In this document: piece by piece, positions 35,568-44,043 of the stretch
Layout: each line of letters starts with the position of its first letter
Numbering within the stretch: position 1 is the first letter of the stretch
Assembly: GCA_965226965.1 (NCBI GenBank)
Contig: OZ245715.1
Span: forward strand, 2,232,001-2,296,000
Direction of reading: 5' to 3'
DNA length: 64,000 nucleotides
Source: Endoryza foliicola
GTDB taxonomy: Bacteria > Bacteroidota > Bacteroidia > Chitinophagales > Chitinophagaceae
Position numbers and translations under genes: made by a program
The notes under the pieces: model-generated
Database searches by the model: none
What the model was told of the DNA's origin: nothing
The model's input: only the letters and a program-made list of their open reading frames with translations

Positions 35568-36047
35568 TTAGTTTTTTAAGAATGATGAGTACATCCACAC
35601 TAGTTTTTCCTGAGAAGCAATATATTCACTCATTAACGAAGCAGTTCCTTCATCGTTGGTATCATTTGCTATTTCTAACAATTCGCGCTGTAAGGTGATT
35701 ATAATTTTGAAAGAGTTTAAAACATCTTTTACTCCTTCGATGCCATTGCTTGTTTCTATTATTGCTTCAGCTATAGTGGATAACTTTTTGTAATCAGAAT
35801 AATTGTGTTTTGGAGCATGTTCTAATGTTAGGATACGTTCTGCAACTTCATCAACTTTAGTAGACAAGTCGTTGTAAAGTTCCTCGAATTTTTCATGTAA
35901 TTCGAAGAATTTTTCTCCTTTAATGTTCCAGTGATAACCACGTGTGTTTTGAGTAAAAATAGAGTAGTTGGCTAATAATGTATTTAATTTATTTGCTAAA
36001 TTCTCCGACTTCTTGGTGTCAAGCCCAATTCTATTTACGTTTTCCAT
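35568..36047 (-). CDS. dps: Dps ferritin-like DNA-protecting protein
   Basis: 159 aa, normal length. The Dps ferroxidase residues lie in GYHWNIKGEKFFELHEKFEELYNDL (His, His, Asp/Glu) and DEVAERI (residues 38-75). Dps oxidises and stores iron using hydrogen peroxide, and shields DNA. It lies 9 bp after the Gre-like gene and 4 bp before thioredoxin, consistent with an oxidative stress operon. Confidence 0.93.
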   Translation of the reverse strand: MENVNRIGLDTKKSENLANKLNTLLANYSIFTQNTRGYHWNIKGEKFFELHEKFEELYNDLSTKVDEVAERILTLEHAPKHNYSDYKKLSTIAEAIIETSNGIEGVKDVLNSFKIIITLQRELLEIANDTNDEGTASLMSEYIASQEKLVWMYSSFLKN

Positions 36048-36056
36048 GTTTTTTTG

Positions 36057-36500
36057 TTAGTTAATTGCCTCAATTAAAAATTTTCTTTGATTAAAAATGA
36101 ATTCATCGCCTGCTTTTTTACCTTTTAAGCACCCATATATAGGCGCATCTGTTGCAATCCCCATAAATTTACGGCCATCAATTTCAAATTGTGATTTAGA
36201 GACAGCGACTATCATGCAGCGACCATTAACACTCACAATAGCGCCAGGCTCAACAATTGTAGTTGGCTCGAAGCTAAGTGATTTTATAGTTTCCAAATGA
36301 TGCGCGTGCTCATGTATAACAGTGTCAATTTTTTTCGCTACATCTAGGCTTTGATTCAAATGAGAATTATCATCTGGGTCTGTTACTTCCCCTACCTTAG
36401 GTGTGCTGTTTGTTAAAAAATCTTCATAATCGTTTACTGTTAATTCAATATGATTTTGTTCCAGTTTGATAAGTGCTTCCTTAATTTTTTGCTTGTCCAT
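36057..36500 (-). CDS. GreA/GreB C-terminal domain family protein
   Basis: 147 aa. The N-terminal half is helical (residues 1-75, with acidic VTDPDDNSH) but lacks the acidic tip typical of GreA. The C-terminal half (PGAIVSVNGRCMIVAVS...GIATDAPIYGCLKGKKAGDEFIFN) matches the FKBP-like Gre C-terminal domain that binds RNA polymerase. It may modulate transcription under stress, as Rnk-like factors do. Its position before dps and thioredoxin supports a stress role by inference. Confidence 0.7.
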   Translation of the reverse strand: MDKQKIKEALIKLEQNHIELTVNDYEDFLTNSTPKVGEVTDPDDNSHLNQSLDVAKKIDTVIHEHAHHLETIKSLSFEPTTIVEPGAIVSVNGRCMIVAVSKSQFEIDGRKFMGIATDAPIYGCLKGKKAGDEFIFNQRKFLIEAIN

Positions 36501-36535
36501 TTTTCTTGTTTTAACTTGTTTTTTAATTCTGTTGT

Positions 36536-37908
36536 TTATTTTTCAATGTCAAAGCCATCCAGGCCTCCTAAATCATACACTCCCGTTTGCCCAATTTTAT
36601 CTTTTGTGGCTTCTATATTGTAAAGCGATTTATAGGCAACTCCATCTTTTGTTATATCGAAACGGCTAATTGAATATGATGTAAGTGAGCCTAAAAAGTA
36701 AACAAACTTATTATCTGGTGTAACATAAATATCTTTACTATCTTCAATAGGTGCGTTATCTCCTCGTTTTTCGAAGCCTATGTTTTTTGTAACCATGCCT
36801 GTTTCATCAAGTTCGTAAGTTCCCAATACATTTGTAGAAAAACTACACACATACAGTCTTTTTGCATCAGGCGATACGGCTGTCCAGCAGGCTTCATCTA
36901 CATTACCATCAATGCCTGTTATAAAGGTTTTAATTTTGGATAGTTTTGTTTTGTCATCTTTTAAAATCATTAGTCCCTGATCAATTTTTTCAGGAATCAG
37001 GTTAAAGTTGGAAACATACAACATATCGCTATTTTTGCTCCAGTTAAATCCTACTGAGCCTATTATTCCTTCTTCTTCAAAATAACGAGGATTAGACACT
37101 TTACCATTATCGAAATCGTAAACATACACTCAGCTTGGTCGTGTTTCTTTAAGTATTGGTTTTGCAGTTAAAAAATGAGGCACCCCCCATAATGTAACGG
37201 CCAATTTTGTTCCATCAGGGCTAAATTTAACATCACAAGGTCCGCCATTTTGGCGGTTGTATTCACCTACCAGGCTTTGATAAGTTAATGTTCCTGTATT
37301 GGAGTTTAATTTAAAAAGCTGAACCGTCCGTTCTTTATCTGTAGGATCTGGTTTCGTTAGGTCTTGTTTAAAGAAATCATCACTTGGCAGGCGTTGTAAT
37401 TTATCTCCATCATATATTACAGTAGGGGTATTCCACTGATTTCCCACTAGAATCCAGAATTCGTTTTCGGACCCCGCAACAGGCATCCATCCAATAGTTA
37501 CGGGTCTTGTTCCATGGGATGGTGTGTTTGCAACAAAGTGCAAACTGCCTGATTTTTTATCGACATGAAAAACAGCAATTGAATTAGCTCCTGTATTGCA
37601 TGTTAGTAAGCAATTGCCTACTATTTTTGTAGCTCCTTGCGCATCATAGTCGCCATGTGCCGGAGCCGCATGGTCAGAGCCTCCCTTTGCTCCTGTACTA
37701 TAGCTCTTTTCATCTCCTAAACTACCATCACTATAGCGTGTCAGTTGTATTACCTTATTTTCGCCTTCACCATTGGTTGTGGTGTAAATGTAACCTAGTG
37801 CTAGTTTTTCAGGTTGTTTATTTTCTGTTTTTTTTCTTCAGAATCGCTACAACTACACAAATGTGATATAATTGCAATGACTGCGATGATGCTTAATTTA
37901 ATTTTCAT
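36536..37908 (-). pseudogene. beta-propeller lipoprotein (lactonase-like), disrupted twice
   Basis: The ATG at 37908 begins a lipoprotein signal (IISHLCSCSD). An A8 run (T8 on the plus strand, 37828-37835) then puts the frame out by one, and A9 would restore it. The propeller follows: LGYIYTTTNGEGEN, GGPCDVKFSPDGTKLAVTLWG. An in-frame TGA (37132-37130) interrupts it between RPS and VYVYDF. The remainder (SPDAKRLYVCSF, VTPDNKFVYFLGS) runs to 36536. The family is 7-bladed 6-phosphogluconolactonase/YVTN-like. A conserved operator (37990-38003) precedes it, and the gene heads the 10-kb leftward operon. Confidence 0.72.
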
Positions 37909-37939
37909 TCTAGGTGATTTTTAAATAAATTATTTGAGC

Positions 37940-38003
37940 TAAATATACATGGACTTTATTTCCTGGAGTGTATAAAAAACACATTTTTATTGTAAATTTT
38001 TCC
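37940..38003 (-). promoter_or_regulatory. operator E and promoter of leftward operon
   Basis: On the minus strand GGAAAAATTTACAA (38003-37990, one mismatch to the motif) is followed after 42 bp by TATATTTA (37947-37940), close to the TAnnTTTG -7 element. The first gene starts 31 bp further on. No TTG -33 element lies in the usual place in the related sites, so an activator is likely to be needed. Confidence 0.6.
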
Positions 38004-38009
38004 TGTATT

Positions 38010-39563
38010 TTAGGAACTACAACTCAGCTGTGAGCAGCCAATTTTTTCTTTAGCCCAATCGGGACGTAAAGCAAACCATTTTTGCATATCGGGTTGCTCA
38101 TGATAGGGCGCTTTTAGTAGTTCGAACAACTCTTTTAAAACCGAATAGTCACCCTTATCAGCAGCATCGATCGCCAATTGTGCCATATAGTTTCGTAAAA
38201 CGTATTTGGGATTTACTTTTTTCATTTTAAGTTTTCTAAGACTATCTTGCTCTTGTACAAGGATTTTAGCATATAATTCCAGCCATTTACTCCATTTGCC
38301 CGCGTGTAATGCAAAGTTATTGGAATAACTAGTTTGAGGAAGTACATCTAAAAAGGTTTGAGGGCTCTCCGGAGCGAAATCAATTAGTTTTCTGAAAAAT
38401 AGAGTATAATCAACCTCACTATCTTCTAGCAGATGTTTCAAATCTTTAATTACTACACTGCTTTCCTCTGTATATTCATTAATTCCCAATTTATTTAACA
38501 TCATTTCAATATGTAGAGCCGCATATTTTTTTTGATATATAGCTAAAATCCCTTCCAATATTTTAACATCACCAATAAGAGGGAATAACGCATTTGCTAG
38601 TTGCACAAGATTCCACAAAGCAACATGTGATTGGTTACCAAAGCGATATCGTTTTTTTTCAGCATCTGTTGTGTTTGGCGTCCAGTTTGGGTCGTAATTT
38701 TCTAGCCATCCATAGGGGCCGTAATCTATTGTTAAGCCAAGAATAGACATGTTATCTGTATTCATCACGCCATGCACAAAGCCAACTCGCTGCCATTCAA
38801 TTATCATTTTGAGTGTTTTCTCCATAACTGATTTATAAAATTCCACATAAGCATCTACTCCTTTATTTAAGTCAATTTCCGGATAAAAGTTTGTGATTGT
38901 GTAATCAGTTAATTTTTTTAATGTATCAACATCTCCTTGCGCTGCAAGTATTTCGAAGTTCCCAAAGCGGACAAAGCTAGGGGCAACGCGACATACAATG
39001 GCTCCTTTTTCAAAAGCGGCGTGCCCATCGTATAGCATATCTCTTAAAACAACATCACCAGTTAAACAAATTGAAAGCGCACGAGTGGTAGCAACGCCTA
39101 AATGGTACATGGCTTCACTGCACAAATACTCTCTTATGGAAGACCTCAGAACCGCTAAGCCGTCAGCATTTCGTGAATAGGGTGTTTTCCCTGCACCTTT
39201 TAATTGCAGTGCCCATTGAGTATCGTTTTGTGATATTTCAAATAAGTTAATTGCCCTGCCATCGCCCAATTGCCCAGCCCAATTACCGAATTGATGCCCG
39301 CCATAGCACATGGCATAAGGCTTTGTGTTCTTATAAACTGTTTTACCCGAAAATACGTTTAAGAACTCTTCATTAGAAACATCTTCTTTATTAATCCCTA
39401 ATGCGTCAGTCAATTCATCTGATGTATGAATTAATGAAGGATTCTTTGGGCTGGTTGGTTTTACATAGGAGAAACAGGCATTTGGTACTTGTCTCACAAA
39501 GTTGTTTTCAATTGGGTCGGCGGGCAGATGCGACGTGAATGTGTTGTTTATATTGAGTTTCAT
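38010..39563 (-). CDS. selO: SelO/YdiU protein AMPylator
   Basis: 517 aa, full length. Family motifs are CYGGHQFGNWAGQLGDGRAI, LKGAGKTPYSR.ADG.AVLRSSIREYL (nucleotide-binding region) and HGVMNTDNMSILGLTIDYGPYGW. The C terminus ends GCSQLSCSS; the penultimate-region Cys takes the place of selenocysteine in eukaryotic SelO. SelO transfers AMP to proteins and takes part in the redox stress response (protein glutathionylation in E. coli). This fits the sulfur-redox theme. The next gene upstream (GNAT) is 14 bp away. Confidence 0.93.
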   Translation of the reverse strand: MKLNINNTFTSHLPADPIENNFVRQVPNACFSYVKPTSPKNPSLIHTSDELTDALGINKEDVSNEEFLNVFSGKTVYKNTKPYAMCYGGHQFGNWAGQLGDGRAINLFEISQNDTQWALQLKGAGKTPYSRNADGLAVLRSSIREYLCSEAMYHLGVATTRALSICLTGDVVLRDMLYDGHAAFEKGAIVCRVAPSFVRFGNFEILAAQGDVDTLKKLTDYTITNFYPEIDLNKGVDAYVEFYKSVMEKTLKMIIEWQRVGFVHGVMNTDNMSILGLTIDYGPYGWLENYDPNWTPNTTDAEKKRYRFGNQSHVALWNLVQLANALFPLIGDVKILEGILAIYQKKYAALHIEMMLNKLGINEYTEESSVVIKDLKHLLEDSEVDYTLFFRKLIDFAPESPQTFLDVLPQTSYSNNFALHAGKWSKWLELYAKILVQEQDSLRKLKMKKVNPKYVLRNYMAQLAIDAADKGDYSVLKELFELLKAPYHEQPDMQKWFALRPDWAKEKIGCSQLSCSS

Positions 39564-39577
39564 AGTGTTTTTTATTT

Positions 39578-39859
39578 TTAGAATTGAATGTGCTTATGCC
39601 ATTTGTTATTTTGCCTTGCAATAGCGCGAATATAACTACATGTTGCCATTGCCTTCAGGTCGTTCTCAATAATATATTCAAAGGTTTTTTCTACCAGTTC
39701 TTTTCCTATGCCTTGTCCTCTGAATTGTGCAGGAACCTCGCTATGCCATAAAACATAAACATTGTTCCTTACTTGATAATTGATAAACGAAATTATTCCG
39801 TTTTTTGTTAATGTGAAGCTCTGCAACTCACGATTATGGTTAAATGATATCTCGTCCAT
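39578..39859 (-). CDS. small GNAT acetyltransferase (YjdJ type)
   Basis: 93 aa with a minimal GNAT fold. The acetyl-CoA loop is RGQGIGKELVEKTF (near residue 48), and ATCSYIRAIARQNNKW follows with a conserved Cys, as in YjdJ. It is a paralogue in type of the 26915-27196 protein. It lies 4 bp after the SirB1-like gene and 14 bp before selO. The substrate is unknown. Confidence 0.78.
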   Translation of the reverse strand: MDEISFNHNRELQSFTLTKNGIISFINYQVRNNVYVLWHSEVPAQFRGQGIGKELVEKTFEYIIENDLKAMATCSYIRAIARQNNKWHKHIQF

Positions 39860-39863
39860 AAAA

Positions 39864-40751
39864 CTATAGTTTTTCGATTATTTCTAGTAAATGCAGTGCT
39901 TGGTTTTTATCCCCATTTTGATCAATAGCAAAAATTACATTATTCATAATTCGCTTAATAATATCAACATTATTTGCAGGCAATTCATTTTTATCAAAAT
40001 CTGTTAAATTATAAACACTAAGCATTTTATCAAAATCAGCGGGTTGAAACATGGCTCCCTCGTAGAACGGACTTAGGTAAAACAACAAATTATCCATTAA
40101 CTCATTTTTATCTGCCTTATTAATATCTATTAAAGGGTTAATGTATGCTAAAATAAAATGACCTGGAGAGTTAATGCCAATTAATGGGATATTAAATTTT
40201 TTGGCTACTAGCAGGTAAATTACACTTAGCATTATTGGGTTTCCCACTCTATCCTCTATAACTTTATTAATAAAAGAATTGTTAATACCCGAATAGTTTC
40301 GTTTGTTCCCCTTAAATTGATAATCACTTAGGATAACTTTATTAAGTGCTTTTACAATTTCAACTCTCGATGGTTTTACTTGTTTTATTTCCGCTTCAAT
40401 CTTTTTATAAAGTTCGTTAACGCTCTCTATAATTTCCTCCTCATTCAAATCCGGATATGCGTATCTAGCAATGGCGATACATCCTTTAAGTAGATCATTA
40501 GAGTCGTGCCGCTTCCATTCAGTAATTTCATGTTGTAAATTATCATATTTTAATTTTTCAATCAAACTGTCTAATCTTTCTTTTTCAATAATATTTGTTG
40601 AGATTGATAGAGCATTGATTAGAAGCGGTACAGCAGAATACCCTTGTTCTAAAATTTTATTATTTACATGGTTAAATATGTCTTTATCTTCATCATCAAT
40701 CAAATTAATTAATGATATCAATTCGCGGTCGTTTAATTTATTTGCATTCAT
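39864..40751 (-). CDS. SirB1-like transglutaminase-fold protein
   Basis: 295 aa. The central transglutaminase-like region reads GNPIMLSVIYLLVAKKFNIPLIGINSPGHFILAY (near residues 175-210), the SirB1/DUF1347 signature. The catalytic-type Cys is not evident, so it is probably a binding protein. A short helical/TPR-like N and C terminus surround it. A good ribosome binding site (AGGAGG) lies before the ATG. It leads a unit with the GNAT gene and selO. Confidence 0.7.
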   Translation of the reverse strand: MNANKLNDRELISLINLIDDEDKDIFNHVNNKILEQGYSAVPLLINALSISTNIIEKERLDSLIEKLKYDNLQHEITEWKRHDSNDLLKGCIAIARYAYPDLNEEEIIESVNELYKKIEAEIKQVKPSRVEIVKALNKVILSDYQFKGNKRNYSGINNSFINKVIEDRVGNPIMLSVIYLLVAKKFNIPLIGINSPGHFILAYINPLIDINKADKNELMDNLLFYLSPFYEGAMFQPADFDKMLSVYNLTDFDKNELPANNVDIIKRIMNNVIFAIDQNGDKNQALHLLEIIEKL

Positions 40752-40814
40752 ATTTTTGCCTCCTTTTTATCCTATATAGTAATAGGTTTTAATTATATAA
40801 TATAACCATCGATT

Positions 40815-40865
40815 GCTCTAGAGCACCTTGGTTCTACTATAGCACAGTATATAAAATACTGTGCT
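40815..40865 (-). promoter_or_regulatory. paired palindromes upstream of SirB1-like gene
   Basis: A perfect 10-bp hairpin (AGCACAGTAT / ATACTGTGCT, 5-nt loop, 40841-40865) lies next to a 12-bp palindrome TGCTCTAGAGCA (about 40814-40825). No T tract follows on either strand, so it is not a typical terminator. It separates the DUF2892-like gene from the SirB1-like unit and may be an operator or an mRNA-stabilising structure. Confidence 0.45.
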
Positions 40866-40878
40866 AAGTCATTTCTTA

Positions 40879-41151
40879 TTATTTCAATTTGTTTCTTTGT
40901 AATCTTGCTAAGTGTCTGTTTTCACGACATTTTTTTGCAAACTCAAGCTGTTCTACTGTAAGTTGTTTTTTTGGTCTATATTCGCATGAACCTCCAAGTG
41001 GGCATCTATTACGAATACCTAAGTAGGTTAGTCCAGCTCCAATCAGTGCCATTAATAATATTCCATGCACTAAGCCATTAATTAAAATAGCCAAACCAAA
41101 AGGTGTATAAACCAATCTAAAAAAACCAATCTTATCTATAAACTTTTCCAT
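40879..41151 (-). CDS. small DUF2892-like membrane protein
   Basis: 90 aa. One or two hydrophobic segments (FGLAILINGLVHGILLMALIGAGLTYLGI, residues 18-46) are followed by NRCPLGGSCEYRP, a Cys-containing motif like that of DUF2892/YgaP-type membrane domains. The tail is basic. Rhodanese-linked DUF2892 proteins act in sulfur handling, but this one has no rhodanese domain. It lies 21 bp after the MsrB-MsrA lipoprotein gene. Confidence 0.6.
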   Translation of the reverse strand: MEKFIDKIGFFRLVYTPFGLAILINGLVHGILLMALIGAGLTYLGIRNRCPLGGSCEYRPKKQLTVEQLEFAKKCRENRHLARLQRNKLK

Positions 41152-41172
41152 ATTATTTAATTTTTACTGTTA

Positions 41173-42207
41173 TTAATTTTTTAATTTGTCGTGAAAAATC
41201 TTTTCAAATTTTTCAATTTTGGGTTGAATCACCATTTTACAATAAGGCTCATCTTTATTATTTTTAAAGTAATCTTGGTGGTAATCCTCTGCCTTGTAAA
41301 ATGCTTTAAACGGGATAATCTGGGTTGTTATTTTTCCATCGTAAACGGTTTTGTTTAAATCAGAAACTAAATCTTGCGCTATCTTTTTTTGTTCATCGTT
41401 TCGGTAAAAAATAACAGAACGATATTGCGTGCCAGCATCCGCTCCTTGGCGGTTAAGAGTTGTAGGATCGTGTGAGCTAAAAAACACTTTAAATATTTCA
41501 TAAATCGATGTTTGTGATTTATCAAAAACAATTTGTGTTACTTCTGCATGATTTGTGCTTCCTGTGCAAACTTCGGAATATGTTGGGTTTTTAACATTTC
41601 CTCCACTATATCCGCTTTCAACCGTTTTTACTCCTTTTAGCTCTTCGTATACAGCTTCAACACACCAGAAACAACCTCCTCCTAAAGTTATAGTGTCAGT
41701 ATTATTTTCTACAACTTTCTTGTTTACAGGGGTAAACTCAAGCGATAAAGAATTAACACAATATCGTTGCCCAGTAGCTGTTGGTCCATCATCAAACAAG
41801 TGTCCTAAATGCCCTCCACATTTTGCACATGTAATTTCTGTCCTACTCATTCCATGGCTATTATCAACTGTTTTTATTATTTTCCCTCCTTCTATTTCTT
41901 TGTCAAAACTTGGCCAGCCACAATGCGAGTCAAACTTCATCTCGTCGGTAAATAATTCGTTGCCACAACCGGCACATTTGTAAACCCCTTTTTCCTTGTT
42001 TAACAAGAGTTCGCCGGAGAATGGAGCCTCTGTTCCTTTTTCTCGTAGCACATAATATTGTGCATCTGTTAGTTTTTTCTTCCATTCATTTTCTGTTGTA
42101 TTCAGGTTTGTTTTTGTTGCATGCTCATTGGTATTTGTTTGGCTACATGAACTAAGCGTGAGCGTGATCAGCGCAACAAAAAATAGATATCTGCTTGTGT
42201 TTTTCAT
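41173..42207 (-). CDS. MsrB-MsrA fusion lipoprotein
   Basis: 344 aa with a lipoprotein signal (LITLTLSSCSQ). MsrB comes first (residues 40-160: SHCGWPSF, CAGC and CAKC zinc pairs, catalytic GQRYCVNSLSL), then MsrA (residues 170-340: catalytic LGGGCFWCVEAVY, GSTNHAEV, HDPTTLNRQG). The domain order is B then A. It repairs both epimers of methionine sulfoxide in exported proteins at the cell envelope. The adjacent CPGC lipoprotein (7 bp upstream) is a likely electron donor in the same compartment. Confidence 0.95.
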   Translation of the reverse strand: MKNTSRYLFFVALITLTLSSCSQTNTNEHATKTNLNTTENEWKKKLTDAQYYVLREKGTEAPFSGELLLNKEKGVYKCAGCGNELFTDEMKFDSHCGWPSFDKEIEGGKIIKTVDNSHGMSRTEITCAKCGGHLGHLFDDGPTATGQRYCVNSLSLEFTPVNKKVVENNTDTITLGGGCFWCVEAVYEELKGVKTVESGYSGGNVKNPTYSEVCTGSTNHAEVTQIVFDKSQTSIYEIFKVFFSSHDPTTLNRQGADAGTQYRSVIFYRNDEQKKIAQDLVSDLNKTVYDGKITTQIIPFKAFYKAEDYHQDYFKNNKDEPYCKMVIQPKIEKFEKIFHDKLKN

Positions 42208-42214
42208 AATTTAT

Positions 42215-42826
42215 TTATTTAATTGTTTTTAAAAAATTAATTGCTCCTTCTGTATTTACATGAAAATCATTAAAAATTACATTGTCATTTTCATCAATAA
42301 AAATAAACCAAGGGGTTCCACCGGTATGATAATTATACATTATTGCCGAAATACCGTTTGTTGCATTGTTTCCATTATCTTGACCAAATGGAATTTTTAA
42401 TTCATACTTTTTCTGTGTTTCTTTCAGTTTTTCAAAAGTATTTGCATTTTTACCCTCGAAAACAGTTTGGATAGCAACAAAGGCTACTTTGTTGTTATCT
42501 TTTAAGGCATCTACCATTTTTTTCAACGATGGTAGTCCTACACTATGACAACCCGGACACCAACTTTGAAAACAATAAACAACTTTAAATTTGCCTTTAT
42601 AATCCGATAGTTTCACTTCATTTGTTTTTTCTCCATTTGCATCAATCCAAATTGGCACATTCCAATTTGGTGCACTTTGCCCTTCTATTCCGTATATTTT
42701 TTCATTTGCTTGATTCATTTTATCCTCCGTGTTTTTAATTAAATTATTTTTATTTGTCTGCGAGCAGCCGCAAAAGGCTGTAATAACAAAAGTTATTAAT
42801 AATATATGTTTTAGTATTAGTGTCAT
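42215..42826 (-). CDS. TlpA-like thioredoxin-fold lipoprotein, CPGC centre
   Basis: 203 aa with a lipoprotein signal (FVITAFCGCSQ). A TlpA/redoxin domain follows: NWNVPIWIDANGEK, redox centre in FQSWCPGCHSVGLP (near residue 95), cis-Pro loop HTGGTPWFIFIDEN. The domain faces the periplasm. Its start overlaps the msrA stop (42823) by 4 bp, and it precedes the exported MsrB-MsrA fusion by 7 bp. I infer that it supplies electrons for methionine sulfoxide reduction outside the cytoplasm. Confidence 0.85.
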   Translation of the reverse strand: MTLILKHILLITFVITAFCGCSQTNKNNLIKNTEDKMNQANEKIYGIEGQSAPNWNVPIWIDANGEKTNEVKLSDYKGKFKVVYCFQSWCPGCHSVGLPSLKKMVDALKDNNKVAFVAIQTVFEGKNANTFEKLKETQKKYELKIPFGQDNGNNATNGISAIMYNYHTGGTPWFIFIDENDNVIFNDFHVNTEGAINFLKTIK

Positions 42827-43368
42827 AAAATTGTTTTAACTTTCTTAGCGTACATCTCTTTTAATTTCTTCATTTTGGGGTTTATCACCGCCATACAGTA
42901 ACCGGAATAGGGGTTTTTAATATAGTAGTTTTGGTGATATTCCTCTGCTTTATAAAAAACATCTAATGCCTTTACCTCTGTTACAATTTTATTTCCAAAT
43001 ACAGGATTCAAATCCTTGATTACTTTTTCTGCAAGTATTTTTTGTTCATTATCATTAAACAGAATTATAGAGCGATACTGACTACCGTAATCTGCACCCT
43101 GACTATTTAACGTGGTGGGGTCATGACTTGTTAAAAATATAGTTAAAAGTTCTTCATACGATATTTGATTTTCATCATATACAACTTGCACTACTTCTGC
43201 ATGACCTGTTCTTCCGCTGGCAACCTCTCTATATGTTGGATCTAAGGTGGTCCCTCCTGCATAGCCTGATATTGTTGTTTCTACGCCCTTAATGTTTTGA
43301 AACAGTGATTCGATGCACCAAAAACACCCACCCCCAATAGTTACTGTTTTAAAATTTATATTTCCCAT
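42823..43368 (-). CDS. msrA: peptide-methionine (S)-S-oxide reductase MsrA
   Basis: 181 aa. The catalytic motif IGGGCFWCIESLF has Cys near residue 16. SGRTGHAEVVQV and HDPTTLNSQGADYGSQYRSI are intact, and YCMAVINPK near the C terminus carries a possible resolving Cys. It is a complete, canonical cytoplasmic enzyme. It lies directly downstream of operator B and heads an operon with the CPGC lipoprotein, the MsrB-MsrA lipoprotein and the DUF2892-like gene. Confidence 0.95.
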   Translation of the reverse strand: MGNINFKTVTIGGGCFWCIESLFQNIKGVETTISGYAGGTTLDPTYREVASGRTGHAEVVQVVYDENQISYEELLTIFLTSHDPTTLNSQGADYGSQYRSIILFNDNEQKILAEKVIKDLNPVFGNKIVTEVKALDVFYKAEEYHQNYYIKNPYSGYCMAVINPKMKKLKEMYAKKVKTIL

Positions 43369-43388
43369 TTTTTAATTCTTTTCTGTAA

Positions 43389-43453
43389 CAAATTTAAATT
43401 CAAGTTTACTTATTCCCGTTACTCGTAGTTCCTGTTACCTTGTAAATATTTCC
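43389..43453 (-). promoter_or_regulatory. operator B and promoter of msrA operon
   Basis: On the minus strand GGAAATATTTACAA (43453-43440) is followed after exactly 43 bp by TAAATTTG (43396-43389), a perfect TAnnTTTG -7 element. The msrA start lies 20 bp further on. The 17-23 bp before the -7 element contain no TTG -33 box, so transcription probably depends on an activator bound upstream. Confidence 0.75.
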
Positions 43454-43459
43454 GCTGGA

Positions 43460-43903
43460 CTAATTTTCTTTGTTTAATGAAAGGGAGTTAATACAATAAC
43501 GTAATTTACTTGGTGCCGGCCCATCAGGGAAAACATGTCCCAAATGAGCATCACATACATTGCACTGCACCTCAACTCTTTCCATTCCCCAAGAGTTGTC
43601 TAATATATATTTGATACTGTTTTCTTGGTAAGGTTGCGTAAAACTTGGCCAGCCTGTGCCTGAATCGAATTTCTCAGCACTTGCAAATAGTAGTTCATTA
43701 CAGCACGCACAACTATAATTTCCTGGCTCATACTTGCTGCAATGTTCGCCAGAAAAACGTGGCTCTGTTCCATGTTCTCTTGTAACATAGTATTGGTCAT
43801 TTGTGAGTTGTTTTTTCCATTCTTCTTTTGATTTAACCACTCTTTTATTTGGCTCTAAATTTCCTTGTTTAGATAGATCGATAATTTTTTTCCAGTTTAG
43901 CAT
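43460..43903 (-). CDS. msrB: peptide-methionine (R)-S-oxide reductase MsrB
   Basis: 147 aa. Zinc ligands are in CACC (near residue 80) and CNVCDAHLGH (near 118). SGTGWPSF is present and the catalytic Cys is in KLRYCINSLSL (near 136). It is close to the MsrB at 32440-32880, including the leader. It is the first leftward gene from the divergent regulator promoter and appears to be its own transcription unit, because a separate operator/promoter (B) follows its stop. Confidence 0.95.
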   Translation of the reverse strand: MLNWKKIIDLSKQGNLEPNKRVVKSKEEWKKQLTNDQYYVTREHGTEPRFSGEHCSKYEPGNYSCACCNELLFASAEKFDSGTGWPSFTQPYQENSIKYILDNSWGMERVEVQCNVCDAHLGHVFPDGPAPSKLRYCINSLSLNKEN

Positions 43904-43940
43904 GTCTTATTTGTTTTTAGCGTTAATAAAAATTCTATTA

Positions 43941-44005
43941 CAAATTTAAGTTGAGCATAGTCGGATTGGGTTGCTTAAATCTCATCGGTTCTTGTAAATA
44001 TTTCC
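43941..44005 (-). promoter_or_regulatory. operator A and promoter of msrB
   Basis: On the minus strand GGAAATATTTACAA (44005-43992) is followed after exactly 43 bp by TAAATTTG (43948-43941). The msrB ATG lies about 38 bp further on. Geometry and sequence are identical to operator B. The same 14 bases read on the plus strand contain the TTG that serves as the -33 box of the divergent araC-type gene. Confidence 0.75.
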
Positions 44006-44024
44006 TGCCAATTATTTATATTTG
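43992..44024 (+). promoter_or_regulatory. promoter of AraC-type regulator, overlapped by operator A
   Basis: TTG (43992-43994), a 22-bp spacer, and TATATTTG (44017-44024) form a Bacteroidota-type -33/-7 promoter pair. The regulator's ATG is 20 bp downstream of the -7 element. The -33 box lies inside operator A, so a protein bound there would block this promoter, which predicts negative autoregulation. Confidence 0.65.
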
Positions 44025-44043
44025 TACTCTCAAAAAAAATTGA

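Noticed and set aside
37130..37132. TGA in the propeller gene as a selenocysteine codon
   Set aside because: The same gene also has a frameshift, the flanking residues (RPS / VYVYDF) do not form a redox motif, no SECIS-like hairpin was evident, and a neighbouring thioredoxin-like protein of a Sec-prone family uses Cys. A nonsense mutation is simpler.
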